Source: Edaphochlamys debaryana (lineage: Eukaryota; Chlorophyta; Chlorophyceae; Chlamydomonadales). Taken from it: a stretch of DNA of 64,000 bases. The notes below the pieces were generated by a model, which was given only the letters and a program-made list of their open reading frames with translations, was not told the DNA's origin and made no database searches. Below are positions 53,301 through 64,000 of the stretch, one piece after another. Each line of letters opens with the position of its first letter. Positions within the stretch are counted from its first letter, which is position 1. A program made the translations under genes and the position numbers. The stretch spans positions 5,001 to 69,000 of the forward strand of contig JAEHOE010000209.1 of the NCBI GenBank assembly GCA_016858145.1. Reading direction: 5' to 3'.

Positions 53301-55124
53301 ATGAAGACGTTGGGGGGGATGGACAGGAAGAACATGCGGTTGGAGCTGGGGATTGGGGTTGGGGGAGGGGAGGGGAGAGGGGAGGGTGGGAGCGGGGTCG
53401 AGGCGGTGGGGAGGGCAAGCCAGGGGGCTGCAGAAGGCGTTTCCAGATGCCCTGCTGCCCTCGTCTCCGTCACAACCCATCGTCACAGAGCAACCCCCGC
53501 CCCTGCCACGTCTGCAGCAAACAGCAGCAGGCCGGGCCCCACTGCCCCACTGCGTTCCTCACCGCGGCTTGCCCGAGCCCCGCTCCACCTCGCCCATGCG
53601 TTGGTTCAGCTCCGAGAACGACTTGGCGTCGTCGTACTGGCCCTGCAGGGGCCCAAGGTAGGCCCGGGCAGGCCCAGAAAGTGAGTCGCCTGAGCAGAGA
53701 TCATGACTGTGACATGCGGGCTGCTTGCCTAGTCAAGGAGCCCAGGGCGCGCGCCATTCTGCTGGCACGAAGTATCTGGCACCCCTAGCGACACGCCGTT
53801 GGTACGGCAAGTACGGCACACACACGCACCGGGCTGTAGAAGCAGCGCTTGAGGAACTTCTCCGTCGCCTCGATGCACTTGTCCCTGCGGCAGTCGTTTG
53901 GGTGGGGGTTGGGATCATGGGATGGTGAAGACCCAGCCGCCACCCCACTCAGCGCGCACAGCCATCCCTATACTTGGCGACAGCCTCTTCGAATAACAGC
54001 CCTGGGCCCACCCAGAGTCTCTGCTGAAAGCCTGCAACCCCTGGGAGGGGTCCCTAACGGATGACTAACGGAGGCTCGCTCACTTGGCGCTCACGCGGCA
54101 CGTGAGCGAGCCCGCAATCATGTCACGGAACTCTGCGTCCGTCATCTTGGAGCGGGCGAAGCCGAAGATGGAGAAGTCCTGGGAGGGGTGTTGGAGATAC
54201 AGAAAGGTGGGGCGGGGTAAAAGGGGTGCGAAGTGGGGGAGTGGATGGGGAGGGGGCCGGGAGCGCGTGTGGGCAAGGGTGAGGGAGAGAGAGGGCAAGC
54301 GGGGATAGACGGGAAGCGCGGGCTTGAGCGAGAGAGACCGGCCCTCATGAGCGGCGTGAGCCTCAATGATCTAGCACATCCCCGAATGAGACGGGAGTAC
54401 CTTGCCCGCGGCAGGGGTATGCAGAACCCTAGCCCAGGGGACACGGCGTAGACCCCTCGAGTTGACCGCCGTCTCCGCCCACGGTGCGTCCCTGAAGCCC
54501 CCGTGCTTACCGGGGGCAGCAGACCCTCGTAGTAGAGCGCAAACAGGGCGGGGAAGATCTTCTTCTTGGCCAGGTCACCGGAGGCCCCGACCACCACGAC
54601 AGAGAGGGATGTTGTGTTCCAGTCGTTGTGCTCCAGGTCGTAAGCCTGCGACACCGGCCCCTGGGTGATAAGCTTGTGACCAATTCGCCACCGGCACCGG
54701 CAGAAGACGCACCTGCTCGACGTCCAGGTTTCCGTAAGTGTAGGCCGAGGCCGTGCCATCCTGCGCAGGCGCAACTGCGCCGCCGTTCCCATTAGCAGAA
54801 GCAGTTGGCTTATCTGCAGGTGCGACGATGATCATGAGCACCAGGCCTCCAGTCGGCAGGCGGTGCACGATGGCCGCTGGCTGCGTCTCTGCGCATGCAC
54901 ATCCCTGCCGGCAGGCCAGGCCAAGGCCGCCCACCTGTAGTGGCTGATGATCGGGCAATCACTCGCGAGCCAGGGACTGGCGCCTGCCGCTGAGCAGGTG
55001 CGCAGCAGGGCGACTGCGAGGTCGACGATTGGGGCGCAAGTACGCTTGGCCGGGCCGGGAGGCCCTTGACAACTGTCGAGGGACCTGCCACAGCATTCCT
55101 GCCACCGCGGAGTTGCTGCAGCAT
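50371..55124 (-). CDS. Glucose-6-phosphate 1-dehydrogenase, plastid type
   Basis: Seventeen exons (minus order): 54935-55124, 54713-54813, 54511-54660, 54084-54178, 53830-53884, 53563-53642, 53262-53345, 52962-53084, 52636-52732, 52318-52413, 52125-52196, 51836-51952, 51488-51613, 51191-51313, 50945-51062, 50664-50752, 50371-50484; in frame, 609 residues. The first about 65 residues are a Ser/Arg/Pro-rich transit peptide. Motifs in order: [20 protein letters not shown] (NADP binding), [25 protein letters not shown] (catalytic His and Lys, split by an intron), [31 protein letters not shown], and C-terminal [32 protein letters not shown] contains two cysteines eight residues apart, matching the thioredoxin-regulated pair of light-inactivated plastid isoforms. 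The enzyme makes NADPH in the oxidative pentose phosphate pathway. Confidence 0.95.
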
Positions 55125-56565
55125 GGCTCTCAGTGACTACAGCGAACAATCGGCTGTCGGGGAAGCGGTCAGCGCGGCGGGACTGAGCGTATTGTTAGCA
55201 CGGGTGTACGTATGGGAAGAAGTGGTGCCGAGGGGCCTATTTCAAGAGGACTGGGCGCGGGGGGCAAAGAGAAGGAGCCCCGTATCGGGATGGGGGCAAG
55301 TGCCCCTTGCATCAGGGGTGTGCCCGTATCCGCACAGGCCGCGAGCGTTGAGGTACAGGCATCGTGCAGATGCATACCAGCGAGCGTGCCGCACTCGGTG
55401 GGCTCGGAAGCGGCTGGAAAAGCGGCCTCGAACCAAAATGTCCGAGACTCTTTAACTGACAGGCGAGACAACCGCTTCGAACTCAGTTTGCTCTACGCAG
55501 GCAAGGGCGGGTTCGGCACTTTGCCCGCCTTGGGGAGGACACGCGCAGGCCTGAAGCCGCCATCTCCGAAACCCTTGTCGCGCCCGCTGCTTTCGCGCGT
55601 GTCAACTCGCTCCAGCCGGCGGCCAGCGGGAGCCATGCCTGACCACGTAGGATGGCCTCGGCCTGGTCGTTCCAACCGCCACACGTGCCCCCGCAAGTTG
55701 GCTGGCCTGAAGCAGAGAGGTGTGGGCCCCTTCCGTGGGTGGCGAGGGGCTGGTGGCTGCAGCTCGTCTCGGGGCTGGGGTGACCCCTTGGAAGACGAGA
55801 CTGTGCTGCTCAGGGATACCGTAGCATGCAACGTGTCTTACATCCTCCGGAGCACTGCTTGCCGAAGGGCAAGCGGCCTGATGTAGCACGCAGCCACAGT
55901 ACCGTACGCCCTGTGCGCGTCGCCGTCTGGCGGAACGCAGCACGCCCTGTCCGAACCCTTGTCACCCTTCAGCGGCATCCAGCACCCTGCCATCCCGTCC
56001 CGTGCCCAACCCATGGACTCCGTATCAGCCCTTCCCGGCCGCGCCCAGCCATTGCCACTGCACAACGCGGATCGCCCGGCTATGTCATGCGACGAAAGCA
56101 GTCCGCCCCCTCTCAATCACGCGTCCCCAAGACGGGGCAGCAGGAGGCGGGCGCTCCGGCGGGTCCGACGACAAGCTCCCAAACGTCTGGACGGAGGCAG
56201 TCCGCACATGCACTCCGCACACCGCAAAACCACCTAGCCATGCCTAGCCCGAGTCATGCCGGCCTTGCCTCGGCGCACCTATCCTCACCAATCACCTCTT
56301 GTACAGGTCCCGGCGGCTCCGCATCACAAAGCACGTTGCCGCCAGGCGCGGACTCCTCAGCTCACCCGCTGGTCTGGTCCGGGACTCGCCACCCCCCAAG
56401 ACTCCTGCCGCTTGGCTCGGCTGCCTGGTATCCGGAAGCTGCCGCAAGCCATTGCTACTGCAGCCCCACCACATTAGCACCTCGGCCAGCCATCACGCAT
56501 TCTGCTGCCGCCGCTTACTAGCTGCCGCCGCCCACTGGCTGCAGGTGCAGGCGCAGATGACGGTT
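55125..56565. other. Intergenic region upstream of the G6PDH gene
   Basis: About 1.4 kb holding the G6PDH promoter and the 3' UTR of the LSM14/DCP5 gene. I see no coding exon. A TTACA near 55838 (TGTAA on the minus strand) could be the DCP5 polyadenylation signal. Confidence 0.4.
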
Positions 56566-59434
56566 CTACCTGCGGCCGCCGCGGCCACCGCCGCGGTCGC
56601 CACCGCCGCCGCCAGCGCGGTCGCCACCGTTGGGCACGCCGGTGGCGTGGGGCCTCAGCCCGCGGCCGCCACCGCCGTGGCCGCCGCCGCCGTGGCCGCC
56701 GCCGCCGTCACGGCCGCCACCCTGCGATGTGTCATAAGGAACGTTACACGTCAGGCATACGCCAGAAGGTCAACGAGCTTGCAAGCCCTGGCTGACCCAG
56801 TCCCATGCCTCAGCCCTCCTGGTTCAACCCAGCTCACCCGGCCGCCGCCGTCCCCGCGACCGCCACGGCCGCTGCCGCCGCGCCCGCGCCCGCGGCCGCC
56901 GTAGTTGTAGTTGTGCCTCAGCCCGCCCAGGCCACCAAACGTCTCCATGTCGAGCCGGCGCGCGTCGGCGGCGCGCTGGCGGCCGTCACCGCGGCCGCCC
57001 ATGCCCATGCCCATGGGCCCGGGGCCGTCCAGCCGGGCGGGGCCCGAGGGGCCCGTCGGGTCCGAGATGGTCATGCGCTCCAGGGTCTCGCAGCTGATGG
57101 CGTCAAAGAAGTCGTCACGCGAGTAGGAGCCCTTGGGCTTGACCGCCTCGCCCACCTCCTGCGGGGACACGGGTTCACCAAGAAGGGCAGGCGGAGATTC
57201 AGAGAGAGCTTGGTAAGGCGCCCGGGTGCCTCTTTTGCGCCGAGGCGCTTGTCCGCCAGGTGGGAGGACCGATGTCACACCCACAAGCCTTTTATAAGCT
57301 CGTTGCGGGTTCCCCAGGCTCCGTTCCAAGGCGTGTGAGGCAAGCGGAGCGGAGCCCACCGCGTAACTGGGCACGACAGCCTATGCTCAGCTCTGCCAAC
57401 CCATGCACACCCCCACGTCCGCGGAACCCCGCGCCCGCAAACTGGGGCCTGCGCGTGCCTCCAATACCCCCGTCGACAGCCCGTCCGCACCTTGGCCAGC
57501 TCATCCTTCTTGAACTTGGCGTTCTGCTCCTCGAAGTTGAAGTCCTCCGCGGGCACCGGCAGCGCCATGGGCGGGGGCGCAGCAGCCACGGACGCGGCCG
57601 TGGGGCCGCCGTGGTGGTGGCCGTGGTGCGCGTGGGGCGGGGGCGCCGAGGGGCGCGGGGGCGGCGCGCCGGCGGGGCCGCGGCCGGGCGCGGGCGAGCC
57701 TCGCCCGCCGCCAACCTGGTAGGGGGCCTGCGGGCCGCCGCGGCCGGCGCCGCGGCCGCCAGCCGGCGGAGGGGGGCCGCGGGGCGCGGGGCCGCGAGGG
57801 CCTGCGAGGGAAGTGCGCCATCGGGGATGCATCAGAAAGTGAGTGAGCCTAGCCGGTTGCTGTGAACGGATGCACCGGTCTGCGAGTCCCATAGAGCTGT
57901 GGCCACACCCTTCACTTCAAGCTCCCGACCCAGTTCGCGGCAACCCAGATGGACCCGGAGCCCGACAGGCCTCTGACGCACCGGCAGCGGCCTGCGCGTA
58001 GTTGGACGGCTTCGGGGGTGGCTGCTGGGGCGGCGGCGGCGCGCGGGGCTGGGCCGGCGCCACCTGAACCTGCACAGCCCGGGTGCAGAGACGCATGCCA
58101 CGTCAGGGCATGCAGCACGACGCCCCCAGCGCAGTAGACTCCATGTCTGGCCCACATCGCTTGCACCTACAGAAATCACAGCTAGTTCGCTTCCGAAGCC
58201 TGTTCACCTGCGGAGCCACCTTCTGAGCCGAGGCAGCCGCCACGGGCGGTGCGGAAGCCCTGCACGCAATTCCAGATGTGGGTTAGCCTCTGACAAGGCG
58301 AGAGGGTACATGCGCTACAGCCCCTTGACTTCGGACGAGGCGCGAAGTATTGGGGCCTGCACGACGTCGTGCCGTCCTGAGACAAGTCCAACCCTCCCCG
58401 ACAGATGGGCCGCCTCTGCCCTGAGCATTCGGCCCCAAAACTACAGCCACAGTCCCGCCCTCGATGGCCTCACGTGTAGGCGGGCTGAGGCGGCGGGGGC
58501 GGGGGGGGCTGCGGAGGCGGGGCCTGCGCGGCGGGAGCCCACTGGTCCGCCCCTACAAGCAGAACAGGACGCCAGCGTCAGATGCGTTGCCAACGCCAGC
58601 TTCGAGCATGCCTGCCGCCGAAATGTTAACTCCGCACACCACTAGCCTCCACAGCGCAGGGCTGAACGAAAGCGGCACCCCAGGCCCTCTCCTGCCCCGC
58701 CCCCCCTGTAAGGCTCACCGCCATACACGGGCTGCGCGTAGGGCTGAGCCGGAGCCGGCTGCCCCCACGGGTTCTGGAAGGGAAGCAGTGCAGGATAGTT
58801 AGTCACCGCTCGGCCTCCTGGGCCGCATGCGCAGGTCCAAGATGTGCACACATGCGACTTTCCCGCCCAGAGCCGGGCACCCATCCGAGCGTCAGATGAA
58901 GCGATGACGTCCCGGTATGACAACCAAAAGCCCTCACCGTCGGAGCGGGCGGCTCCGGAGCCGGGGCAGGCGCTGCGGGCGCTCCGGACACCGAGCCCGG
59001 AACCGTCCCCGGAGGTCCCAGCACCGTGAGGTCTTTGATATCGTCACCTGGTCGGCCGACGGGGTGGGTCAGACGCTTCCAACGAGGCAGTAGATCGCTG
59101 CATCGATCCGCTCTGACTTCTCACGCGGTTTGCTTCGCAGCTTGACCTACCCTTGAAGATGATGTAGTCGTAGACCTCGTTGCTGGGGGGCACCTGAGGC
59201 CCGCCGACCCTCCGTCCTTCGGTCCCGAAGGACCTCACTGCGAAGGCAAATGCGGGCGAGTCGTGCTCCGGCTGCTGCCCGGCCTTCCCGCCCCTGCGCC
59301 TTCAGCTCCATGTATTTACCCTGAGACAGCGCGATGCTGCTCTCCTCCATGTTGATGTTGAACAGAATGCCTTCATAGCGGATGTCGCTCTTGGAAACAA
59401 GGGAGATAAGGGAGTTGAGGTAGTTCTCCCCCAT
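56566..59434 (-). CDS. DCP5: Decapping 5 / LSM14 family RNA-binding protein
   Basis: Ten exons (minus order): 59320-59434, 59151-59237, 58938-59047, 58719-58773, 58474-58552, 58208-58259, 57982-58069, 57491-57801, 56838-57158, 56566-56721; in frame, 457 residues. The N-terminal LSm14 domain reads [55 protein letters not shown] long Pro/Gln/Ala-rich linker follows. Then come the FDF box ([17 protein letters not shown]), the FFD box ([17 protein letters not shown]) and the TFG box ([11 protein letters not shown]), each typical for the family. The tail has RGG repeats, extended by a final glycine-rich exon. Homologues sit in P-bodies, repress translation and promote mRNA decapping with DCP1/DCP2. 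The ATG chosen gives MGENYLNSL, which is close to the usual SYIGS opening. Confidence 0.93.
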
Positions 59435-59699
59435 CTTTGCTAACGGTGGACGAAAGGTGGGGGGCAGCCCCGGGGTGAAGTTAGCTCTGCTGGGGGCGGG
59501 GCGTGGGGAAGAGGGCTCGCTTGAGAGGCGCAATCGGGTGTACTGCTGCACCCAGCGCTGGAGCCCCCTCGCAGCGCATGCCCCTGCCCTGCTAGTCTGC
59601 AGTTTAGGGCTGAGCATTTGAGGGCCCAGAGCAGCGAGGCTCTGCTCCCAGGCGCGTGCGCACACCCATTCACTCCGCCCACGCACACAGCCGGGCAAA
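59435..59699. promoter_or_regulatory. Divergent (bidirectional) promoter region
   Basis: 265 bp separate the DCP5 start (59434) from the start of the plus-strand unknown gene (59700). No clear TATA box is visible. The shared-promoter role is inferred from spacing. Confidence 0.5.
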
Positions 59700-61231
59700 A
59701 TGTCTTTCATTCTGGACTTCCTGTCCTACACATGGAACGTGCAAAATGACGATGCCGCCAGCTACAAGGAGTGGCAGGACTTCCTTGATGTCGCGGAGAA
59801 GGACCGCCGACGCGAGTGAGTTGCCGACTGGCCGCCCACAGCTAGCAGCTGACTACCATGCTGCCCTAGGACCTGTCTGGGACTGCGCTGACGGCTCTCA
59901 CGCCCTGCAGTCGCATCATCTCCTGGCGCGACCGCGTTATGTATGATGACTACGCGGTGAACGCTGATGAGCCCATCATCTACAAGCGCACGGCTGGGTG
60001 CGTGGGCACGGGCGCTGGGGAGCGTCCCTCCCCCACACCTCACCGGCCCCCACCCCAGGCCAGGCCGGGGGGGTAGACGGCCAGTAGGGGGGGACAGGGG
60101 CTGGGCAGGAGCTGCGCTGTTGAAGCCAGCCCAGTGCGTGGGGGAGCACGTTTAGGGGCAACCGTCCTGCCCCAGCAGCGCATCACGTCGGGCTTAAGGC
60201 CTGCTCACGCCGGCACGGCGCTGGTCCCCTCGAGCACGCGGCGGTGGGGACCAAGCCTTGGGGCGACACGGGTCCCCGAGCTCCCCAGCGGCGGGCGGCG
60301 GCAGGCGTTGGGGCCGACGAGGGGAGCGTCCCCTGGTGCTGGGGATTGGGGGCAACTGCTTGGTCGGGGGAGAGCGACAAGCCTGCAGCGAGCCTGGGCC
60401 CATCCATCTCTGCGGAGCAGCAGAAGCTGCCCCACGCGCTGGGCAGCCGCGCCGGATCGCCACGGGGGCGAGGCCTGAGGCGACAGTCCTCGTACTCATG
60501 GAAATGGGGCGGCTTCACGCACGGCCACAGCCTGCAGCCCGCAGAACCAGCCGCAGCCCCGCCGCAGGTCACGGGCTGTCCCCCAGAATGCGCTGACCCT
60601 GAAGCTGACTCCAGCGTTCCTTGCATGCGCGGCTGGGTGTTTGCTGGGGGTGAGGTCAGCCCACCCTCCTCATCAAACGCCGCCTGGAACCCAAACCCAC
60701 AGCGGTAGAGGGTCAGGCCTGAAACGCCCTCAGGAGTGCTTCGCGTCGTAACACGCTGACGCTGCCGCGCCTGCCCCCTCCCCTGAACAGGTTCGTGTGG
60801 CGCGAGGTGGACCCCACCGGCCAGGCCAAGAACCGCAACCACACGGTGGGTGGGGCCACACGGGGTCGGGGCCGTGGAATGGGGCAGAGCTTGGAAGGGT
60901 GGGGCTCTCGGCGCGGCGCGGCCGGCTGCCGCCGCCGGTGGGCGGTGGAGGCGGGGCGGGGGTGCTGGATACCTGCGCTCGTTCGCGCTGGCTCTCTTCC
61001 CTTGCAACGCCACGTGTGCTGTCCAGGGCTTTGCGCGCGCTCCCTCCCACGCACCATGCGTTCCGCTTACCCTGCGTGCCGTGCTCTGCTCCGTAGTACA
61101 TGTACAACCTGAAGAGCTTCGGCCACCGGACCTACTCGCGCCGCGACAAGTCCGACCTGGCCGCCGCAGAGCAGGCGGTGGCTGCGCGCGTCAAGCGGGG
61201 CGAGCTGGGCGGCCTGTCGCCGCTGGCATGA
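59700..61231 (+). CDS. Small basic protein of unknown function, four exons
   Basis: Exons 59700-59815, 59911-59997, 60791-60845 and 61097-61231 join in frame to 130 residues. The protein starts MSFILDFLSYTWNVQNDDAA, continues with a charged helix (EWQDFLDVAEKDRRRDRIIS), YDDYAVNADEPIIYKRTAG, FVWREVDPTGQAKNRNHT and MYNLKSFGHRTYSRRD, and ends in an alanine-rich helix. It has no membrane segment or clear targeting signal. The even spread of aromatic and charged residues makes a real protein likely, but I do not recognise the family. The third intron is short (251 bp) and the second long (793 bp). Confidence 0.7.
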
Positions 61232-63051
61232 GCGCCCGGGCTTGAGCCCAGCGCTGCCGGTCCCCTGCGTGGCCCTCCATCCCCGCTGGCCTACTGCGCC
61301 CAGGCCCAGGCCCGCCGGGTCCTTGCGGACATCCCTGCGGTTTCAAGCGTCCGGGCCCGAGCCCGGCCCTGCGAGTCGGGAGTCGGCTGGGCTGAGGCGC
61401 GACACGCGCTGTGCTGAGGAGCTCGGACAGGGGCGCAAGGCGGGGCAAGGCAGGGCGATAGTGGCCTGGCTCGTGGAGGGCTGAGGAGGGACGGCGGCGG
61501 CGGGATGCGGAGCGGCAGGATCACCTTGGCCGCTGTGGGCTGCAGGCATTGGGGCATGAATGAGGAGGGAGAGGTTGGGAGGCGTACAGGTGCAGACCGG
61601 TGGGTGGCGGTGAGAGCTGCTGGCCGCTGCCAGGAAGTGGCTCCTGGCCTTGCGGCGCCGCGGCCGGGGCTGCACAAGGCTTAGCACGTTGGGGTGGGTG
61701 GGGTGGGGTGGAGTTAAGCTCGCTATAGTGGTGGGCTCGCTGTGCGTCTCGAAGCGCCTCGGCTGGTAGTGGGCGCATAGCTGGGTAGGGTTGGCGCGGC
61801 TCCCATGTATGCGGCACTAGTCAGACGCTAGAGAACTTGGCTCACAGGGCACATGTAACAAAGACGTGAGCTTGATGCTTCTACTAAATAGCGGAATCAG
61901 CGCCAGAATCTAAGCGTCCTCCTGGCCAGTGAGGGAGCAGACCCACCCAGCCAAACTGCCCTTCACACGTTGCTAGTACAGTGGTGGAACCTGCTCGTCC
62001 GCAAGGCGTTCCGGCGCTTTGCGCTCTGTCCGTTATGCGGGGAACGTGAGCAGCGGGAGCACCATGAGGCAGGCTAAGAGCAATGTAAGGGTCCAGCTGG
62101 GGTCCAGCCGCACCACTCCCGAAGGTCGCGCCATGCCGACGAAGCGTGTGCGCCTACCTAGGCTAGCGCCTGTGCGTGCATACTCCCAGTCGCGTCGCGT
62201 GGGTATGGAAGTGAGCGATTGTGCCTGCCGTCGTCCCCAGTCGCACCGGGTCAGGGTGAGTTGGGGTGGAAGGGGGACCGCAGGATGAGGGGCGGAGGGG
62301 GTTGCCGGGCAGAGTGCCGTGTCGCACGGCCTTCCACGACGCGGTCCACCGACCTCAGGCCGCCTGGCCGCTTGTGATGTAGTTTGCGCACTAATTTGCT
62401 CTCTGTATCGATCGTTTCAACCTGACTCCATTTCTGCCGAACCGCTGCCCGCGAGCGCGTGTCTAAAGTCTTTTTAGACACTTCTGCGCGGGCAACAGCA
62501 ACGGGCGTGCGGTTCATATCTCACAGGTGCTATGCGGGGGCAGTAGGGACGCGGGCCTGGGCAGTTCGTGGCTCGGCAGGCACGGCAGGGTTGATTTGCC
62601 GTGCGCGGTCCCCGGCCGTGCGCGGTCCCAGTGGCTCCCCTTGTCAAGTACTCACATAATATATGGTTTAGAGTGGTTTGGCGGGGGCGTATGCCAACAC
62701 CCAACCCCCAAAACCCGACCCCCGAGCCATCATCACCTCTCCCCTCTCTGGCTGGCAACTCGAGGATTCCTCCGGCCTGCATGCCGGTCTTCGTAGACTG
62801 AGAGTGCTACATGACGCGCAGGGTCTGCGGTTGCTGGATGGGCAGCTACGCCAGCTCCTTGGGTGAGGCTGGCAGGGGCTAGGTTATTTTGGGCAACCGG
62901 GGGGGGGGGCGAGGCTGGGTGCCAGGGCTTTGCCCACTCGGCTGCCGGGTATTGCTGCCTCAATCGCCCTTCCTTTTATGCCTGTGCGGCGTCCCGCTTG
63001 CTCTGCCGGCCCCGGCCCCGACCTCGGCCCAATCCCCAGCCCGGACTTCAG
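61232..63051. other. Intergenic region, no resolved exon
   Basis: About 1.8 kb. It contains the 3' UTR of the preceding gene and should contain the first exon of the next one. A stretch at about 62750-62860 (reading GWQLEDSSGLHAGLRRLRVL) ends at a donor-like GGGTGAGG and could be an upstream exon, but its phase does not fit the exon at 63052. Confidence 0.35.
61854..61858 (+). terminator. Possible TGTAA polyadenylation signal
   Basis: TGTAA, the chlorophyte polyadenylation signal, lies 623 bp after the stop codon of the gene at 59700-61231 and within an AT-richer patch. Chance occurrence cannot be excluded. Confidence 0.4.
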
Positions 63052-64000
63052 CGTCCAAATCCGTGTCCATCATCCGGTGTACCCTTGACGGCGAGAAGGA
63101 GACTTGGCGAGTCACGTTCGAGAACGAAACGGACTTCAAGGTATGCAAGGGCAAGGCGTACCCAGGTCTTACAAGGGCGGGGCGGGCATAAGGTTCACAG
63201 CGGGGGGCAGGTCCTTCTAGTCCTTCCCAAGCTCATCAGGGCGAGCCAGAGGGTTTGCAGTCACATGAACACGGCTTTAAAGCAGGGGCAGGCACGGTAT
63301 GGGCACACGGATAGCCGCACACTGGTCGGCGGCCCACGACGCACTGGGTTCCTTGCACCCACCTGGCGCAAGCACGCCACGGCTCCATCACCCCCCCCCA
63401 CCACCACCGCTCGCGCGTGCAATGCCAACGTGCATCTTGCCCTCACCCCCCTGCGTATCCTGCACACGTAGGACTTTCTGACGAGGGCCTCTGCCGTTGG
63501 CTTCATAGACGCATCGGCACAAGGAAAGGAGATCATTCTCATAAACCATGGGGACGACGTCGAAGACGGCAAGGTGTGCTGGCTGGGGGCATGGGCGTAC
63601 GTGGTTAAGTGTCGTGTGAGCTTGGGAAGCGAATGTGCGGTGAATAGCTGGCCGGTGACTCTTGCCGCCCTCTTGCTGCTCTCGGACGCTTGCAGACCTA
63701 CCGTGTTGCCTCGTTTTGGGGGGATGGGGCCAGCTGGGTAAGCCCTCTGCTGCAGCGGCAATGCCGCGTATGCAACCCAGCGCAGGGAGCATAGCTCCAC
63801 TACTCACCGCTCCGAGAAGAAGCGCTCGTAATGAGCCGTGACCATGTACACCCACCTAGATAAACTGCCGTTGGTTTGTTCCCCAATGACGCACACCTTG
63901 CTCCAGGATACGGAAGATGAGGTAGATGAGGAGGACGCGTCTTCCGTCATCGAGCCTTCGCTGCAAATCCTGCGAGACTCCAACGGCAGGGACGACGCGC
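63052..64000 (+). CDS. Partial gene for an acidic protein of unknown function
   Basis: Four exons are visible: 63052-63140, 63472-63573, 63696-63737 and 63907 to the window end, with matching phases. The translation contains SIIRCTLDGEKETWRVTFEN, DFLTRASAVGFIDASAQGKE, IILINHGDDVEDGKTYRVAS and an acidic run DTEDEVDEEDASS. The first exon needs an upstream partner ending in phase 1, which I did not find, and the 3' end is outside the window. The family is unknown; the acidic stretch would suit a nuclear or chaperone-type protein but this is only a guess. Confidence 0.6.

Noticed and set aside
62750..62862. First exon of the partial gene at 63052
   Set aside because: Its donor leaves phase 2 while the next exon needs phase 1, so the join would be out of frame.
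1..64000. tRNA, rRNA or bacterial-type operons
   Set aside because: I found no cloverleaf or rRNA segment by eye, and gene structure is clearly spliced; a dedicated tRNA scan would be needed to be certain.

Overview
The window is nuclear DNA from a eukaryote, most probably a green alga (Chlorophyta). The reasons are very high GC, short coding exons split by G- or C-rich introns with GT-AG and occasional GC-AG borders, and plant-lineage proteins: a plastid-type glucose-6-phosphate dehydrogenase with the two regulatory cysteines, a PDX3-type fusion of NAD(P)HX epimerase with pyridoxamine-phosphate oxidase, a GATA zinc finger with an 18-residue loop, and a DCP5/LSM14 protein. I cannot name the species. 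Genes were assembled by hand from splice sites, intron phase and protein similarity. Every multi-exon model given as complete keeps its reading frame across all junctions.

Layout. 1-1943 is the 3' half of a second copy of a large armadillo-like gene; it breaks off inside a coding exon and its left end lies outside the window. 1944-6527 separates the two copies and carries a four-exon trypsin-like serine protease gene (plus strand) with a complete catalytic triad. 6528-16107 (minus) is the full 20-exon armadillo-like/coiled-coil gene. 17190-17698 (plus) is a small predicted mitochondrial membrane protein. 18016-21342 (minus, unknown, possibly organellar) and 21528-23329 (plus, ureidoglycolate lyase family) are divergent neighbours. 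23330-26186 has no gene I can support but holds a perfect 59-bp inverted repeat. 26187-27359 (minus) is a GATA factor. 29192-34484 (minus, PDX3) and 34845-39093 (plus, histidine protein methyltransferase, HPM1/METTL18 family) share a 360-bp divergent promoter. 41480-46086 (plus) encodes an alanine-rich protein built on two in-frame minisatellites. 47498-49188 (minus) is a BTB-BACK protein with an unresolved 5' end. 50371-55124 (minus) is plastid G6PDH. 56566-59434 (minus, DCP5/LSM14) and 59700-61231 (plus, unknown) are again divergent. 63052 to the end is the start region of an acidic protein that runs off the window.

The genes do not form one pathway. Housekeeping functions (NADPH supply, vitamin B6 salvage and NAD(P)H repair, purine-ureide catabolism, mRNA decapping control, ribosomal protein methylation) are mixed with regulatory and unknown genes. 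The most unusual shared property is structural: in several introns the exon edge next to a splice site is repeated about 50-140 bp inside the intron, sometimes twice.
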